Shown piece by piece: positions 62,678-64,000 of a DNA stretch of 64,000 nucleotides; position 1 is the first letter of the stretch, and the number at the start of each line of letters is the position of its first letter. The translations under genes were made by a program, and so were the position numbers. The notes below the pieces were generated by a model. It was not told the DNA's origin. It saw only the letters and a program-made list of their open reading frames with translations, and did not search any database. The stretch is from Alphaproteobacteria bacterium (GTDB taxonomy: Bacteria > Pseudomonadota > Alphaproteobacteria > Rhizobiales > Xanthobacteraceae). Location: contig JBBCGH010000001.1 in assembly GCA_037200445.1 (NCBI GenBank), positions 1,178,001 through 1,242,000 of the forward strand, written 5' to 3'.

Positions 62678-62920
62678 GGCTTCTCTCCGTTTCAACTGTG
62701 GAGTGAACAGGTGGAGAGAAACAAAGGTTCCCTCCGGAAAAACCTAATTCCAAACCGGCGAATAACCTGGAGCGCCTCGCGGCTAACTGACCTCCGCACC
62801 AAACCTTAACGCGGCTGAGCACGCCGCAGCGTCGATGCTGCTGGAATGCGACAAGCGCGCTCCCGGCGGAACCAATCAGGACGCTGCACATTGGGGGGCC
62901 CCCAAGGAGGGAGGCTCCCG

Positions 62921-63145
62921 ATGAATATGAAATTTATCGCCGCTGCCGCGCTCGTCGTGGCATTTTCGATGCCGGCTTTTGCCGCCAGCGAGTTTTATCT
63001 CGTGCAGGATACGTCAACGAAGAAGTGCTCAATCGTCGAAGCCAAGCCCACGGTTGGCACGATGTCGGTCGTGGGTGCCGTTCACAAGACGAAGGGCGAG
63101 GCTGAAATTGCGATGAAGGCGGACAAGAGTTGCGTCACGCTGTAG
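62921..63145 (+). CDS. Small exported protein
   Basis: This 74-residue protein has a signal peptide (FIAAAALVVAFSMPAFAAS) and a mature part with two cysteines (KKCSIVEAKP and KSCVTL). ATG 62921 follows AAGGAGGGAGG. I recall comparable small proteins in Bradyrhizobium; function unknown. A terminator follows. Confidence 0.82.
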   Translation: MNMKFIAAAALVVAFSMPAFAASEFYLVQDTSTKKCSIVEAKPTVGTMSVVGAVHKTKGEAEIAMKADKSCVTL

Positions 63146-63213
63146 TTCGAACGACCCAATGCTGATCGGGCGGCCAATGCCCCACCCACCGATGCCGGTC
63201 GATCGGCACTGAG

Positions 63214-63243
63214 CCTCCGGCGTGAGCCGGGGGTTCTTTTTTT
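63214..63243 (+). terminator. Rho-independent terminator after the 74-residue protein
   Basis: CCTCCGGC, a short loop, then GCCGGGGG form a stem with one T-G pair, followed by TTCTTTTTTT. It is 68 bases after the stop of the small exported protein. Confidence 0.8.
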
Positions 63244-63412
63244 ATGACAGGCTAATAAGGGAAGCTGTTTCAAGCGCCTGGCAAATCTTGCCCCTATCAA
63301 TTCGTCCGCCTCATCCCCATGTCAGTTGATCGCCAGCACGCGCCGATCGCAAATCCCAAGGGCGCTGGCGACTGAGAGACCGGTCGCGCTCCCCCTTCAA
63401 GAAGGGCGGACC

Positions 63413-63835
63413 ATGTTCACAGCAAAGCAATATCGCGCCGAAGCAGCCAAATATGACGGCTTCCTCGCTGCCGCGCAGTCACCGGCCGAGGCCGCCGAAT
63501 ATCGCGGTCTCAGGCAGAGTTATGCCTTGCACGCCGACAACCTGGATTGGCTCACGGCGAACGGCGGCAAAACCGTAATTTCCGACCCGCATGATCCGCC
63601 GTTCCAGAGGCGCCGCGATCCGGATGCGGCACACGCGGAGCAGGAAAACATCCTGCGCTGTCTCGGAGCCGCCGTGATCCTGAACTGGAACACGATCCCG
63701 ACGAAGCTGCAGCGCGCCGTGTTCGAAGCGGCGAGCAGCATCCAGGACCGCGGGCAAGCCCCGCTCAAGGAGGCGCTCGCCCAGTTCCTGCACGACCACA
63801 AGGACGACGCGCGGAAGCAGCAGAACGGCGCATGA
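63413..63835 (+). CDS. Hypothetical protein
   Basis: This 140-residue protein is mostly helical: MFTAKQYRAEAAKYDGFLAA, a central DPHDPPFQRRRDPDAAHAEQ linker, and a helix pair ending in KDDARKQQNGA. ATG 63413 follows GAAGGGCGGA. The first part resembles the short AKQYRxKAAEY helical motif seen in many rhizobial proteins of unknown role. Confidence 0.75.
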   Translation: MFTAKQYRAEAAKYDGFLAAAQSPAEAAEYRGLRQSYALHADNLDWLTANGGKTVISDPHDPPFQRRRDPDAAHAEQENILRCLGAAVILNWNTIPTKLQRAVFEAASSIQDRGQAPLKEALAQFLHDHKDDARKQQNGA

Positions 63836-63886
63836 GCCTTGCGCCTTATGCGGATGAAATCGTGATTAGTGCTGAAAGGACATCTT

Positions 63887-64000
63887 GTGTGGCATAAATT
63901 CTCGGTCGGACAGGTCGTCGACCTTATTCCAAGAATTCTTCTAGCGGCGGCGCCTGGACAATATGAGGTCCGGCAGTTGATGCCGCAATCCGATCGCGAC
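63887..64000 (+). CDS. Hypothetical protein, 5' part only
   Basis: From GTG 63887 the frame is open to the end of the window (38 codons): WHKFSVGQVVDLIPRILLAA then APGQYEVRQLMP. I recall a family of small rhizobial proteins beginning HKFxVGQxVDF and containing APGxYEIVRLLP; this fits it. The ribosome-binding site GAAAGGA is 7 bases upstream. The C-terminus lies outside the window. Confidence 0.7.
   Translation, partial: MWHKFSVGQVVDLIPRILLAAAPGQYEVRQLMPQSDRD

Overview
The window is high-GC chromosomal DNA from an alphaproteobacterium, most likely of the order Hyphomicrobiales (Rhizobiales) and near the Bradyrhizobium / Rhodopseudomonas / Pseudolabrys group. The evidence is a complete alphaproteobacterial tad/cpa pilus set, a DnaX that lacks the usual zinc-binding cysteines, HicB of the DUF1902 type, and scattered copies of an intergenic palindrome familiar from rhizobial genomes. 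These assignments come from reading the sequence only; no database search was possible.

Layout. Bases 1-5.0 kb hold a peptide / microcin C type ABC importer (end of yejA, yejB, yejE, yejF) with a VapBC toxin-antitoxin pair between yejE and yejF. 5.1-9.0 kb: a lysine-tailed hypothetical protein, a GhrA-type reductase, and an aminopeptidase plus NlpC/P60 pair. 9.1-23.5 kb: the Flp/Tad pilus locus. tadD stands alone on the plus strand, separated from the rest by a fatty acid desaturase and a methyltransferase. Then come tadC, tadB, tadA/cpaF, cpaE, cpaD, cpaC, cpaB, cpaA and two 53-residue Flp pilins on the minus strand. A CpaC-N-like protein and two TadE-like minor pilins are divergent. No TadG was seen.

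23.5-30 kb: an Lrp regulator, an exported rhodanese with a YeeE sulfur transporter and a tiny Cys-rich peptide, a PfkB kinase with NudC, a DUF2235 protein, and a HIT protein. 30.1-33.0 kb: the SRP RNA followed by dnaX-ybaB-recR. 33-41.6 kb: AmpG-like permease, rmuC, def, a FitAB/VapBC-type toxin-antitoxin pair, fmt, truA, dapE, and a hicBA pair whose hicA is frameshifted. 41.6-51 kb: MFS transporter, dapD, HAD nucleotidase, DUF1036 protein, a B12-radical SAM enzyme, a membrane pentapeptide-repeat protein, and argB. 51-64 kb: TetR/azoreductase, small secreted proteins, a metal-sensing MerR regulator, engB, prmB, DUF4344, amidohydrolase, DUF4105, a 3' remnant of yidC, and several small exported proteins.

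Themes. Three small toxin-antitoxin modules sit inside or directly against housekeeping operons (yej, def-fmt, dapE). Two families of intergenic inverted repeats punctuate gene ends. Many short exported Cys- or His-rich proteins are unexplained. No tRNA, rRNA, CRISPR array, insertion sequence or prophage was recognised.
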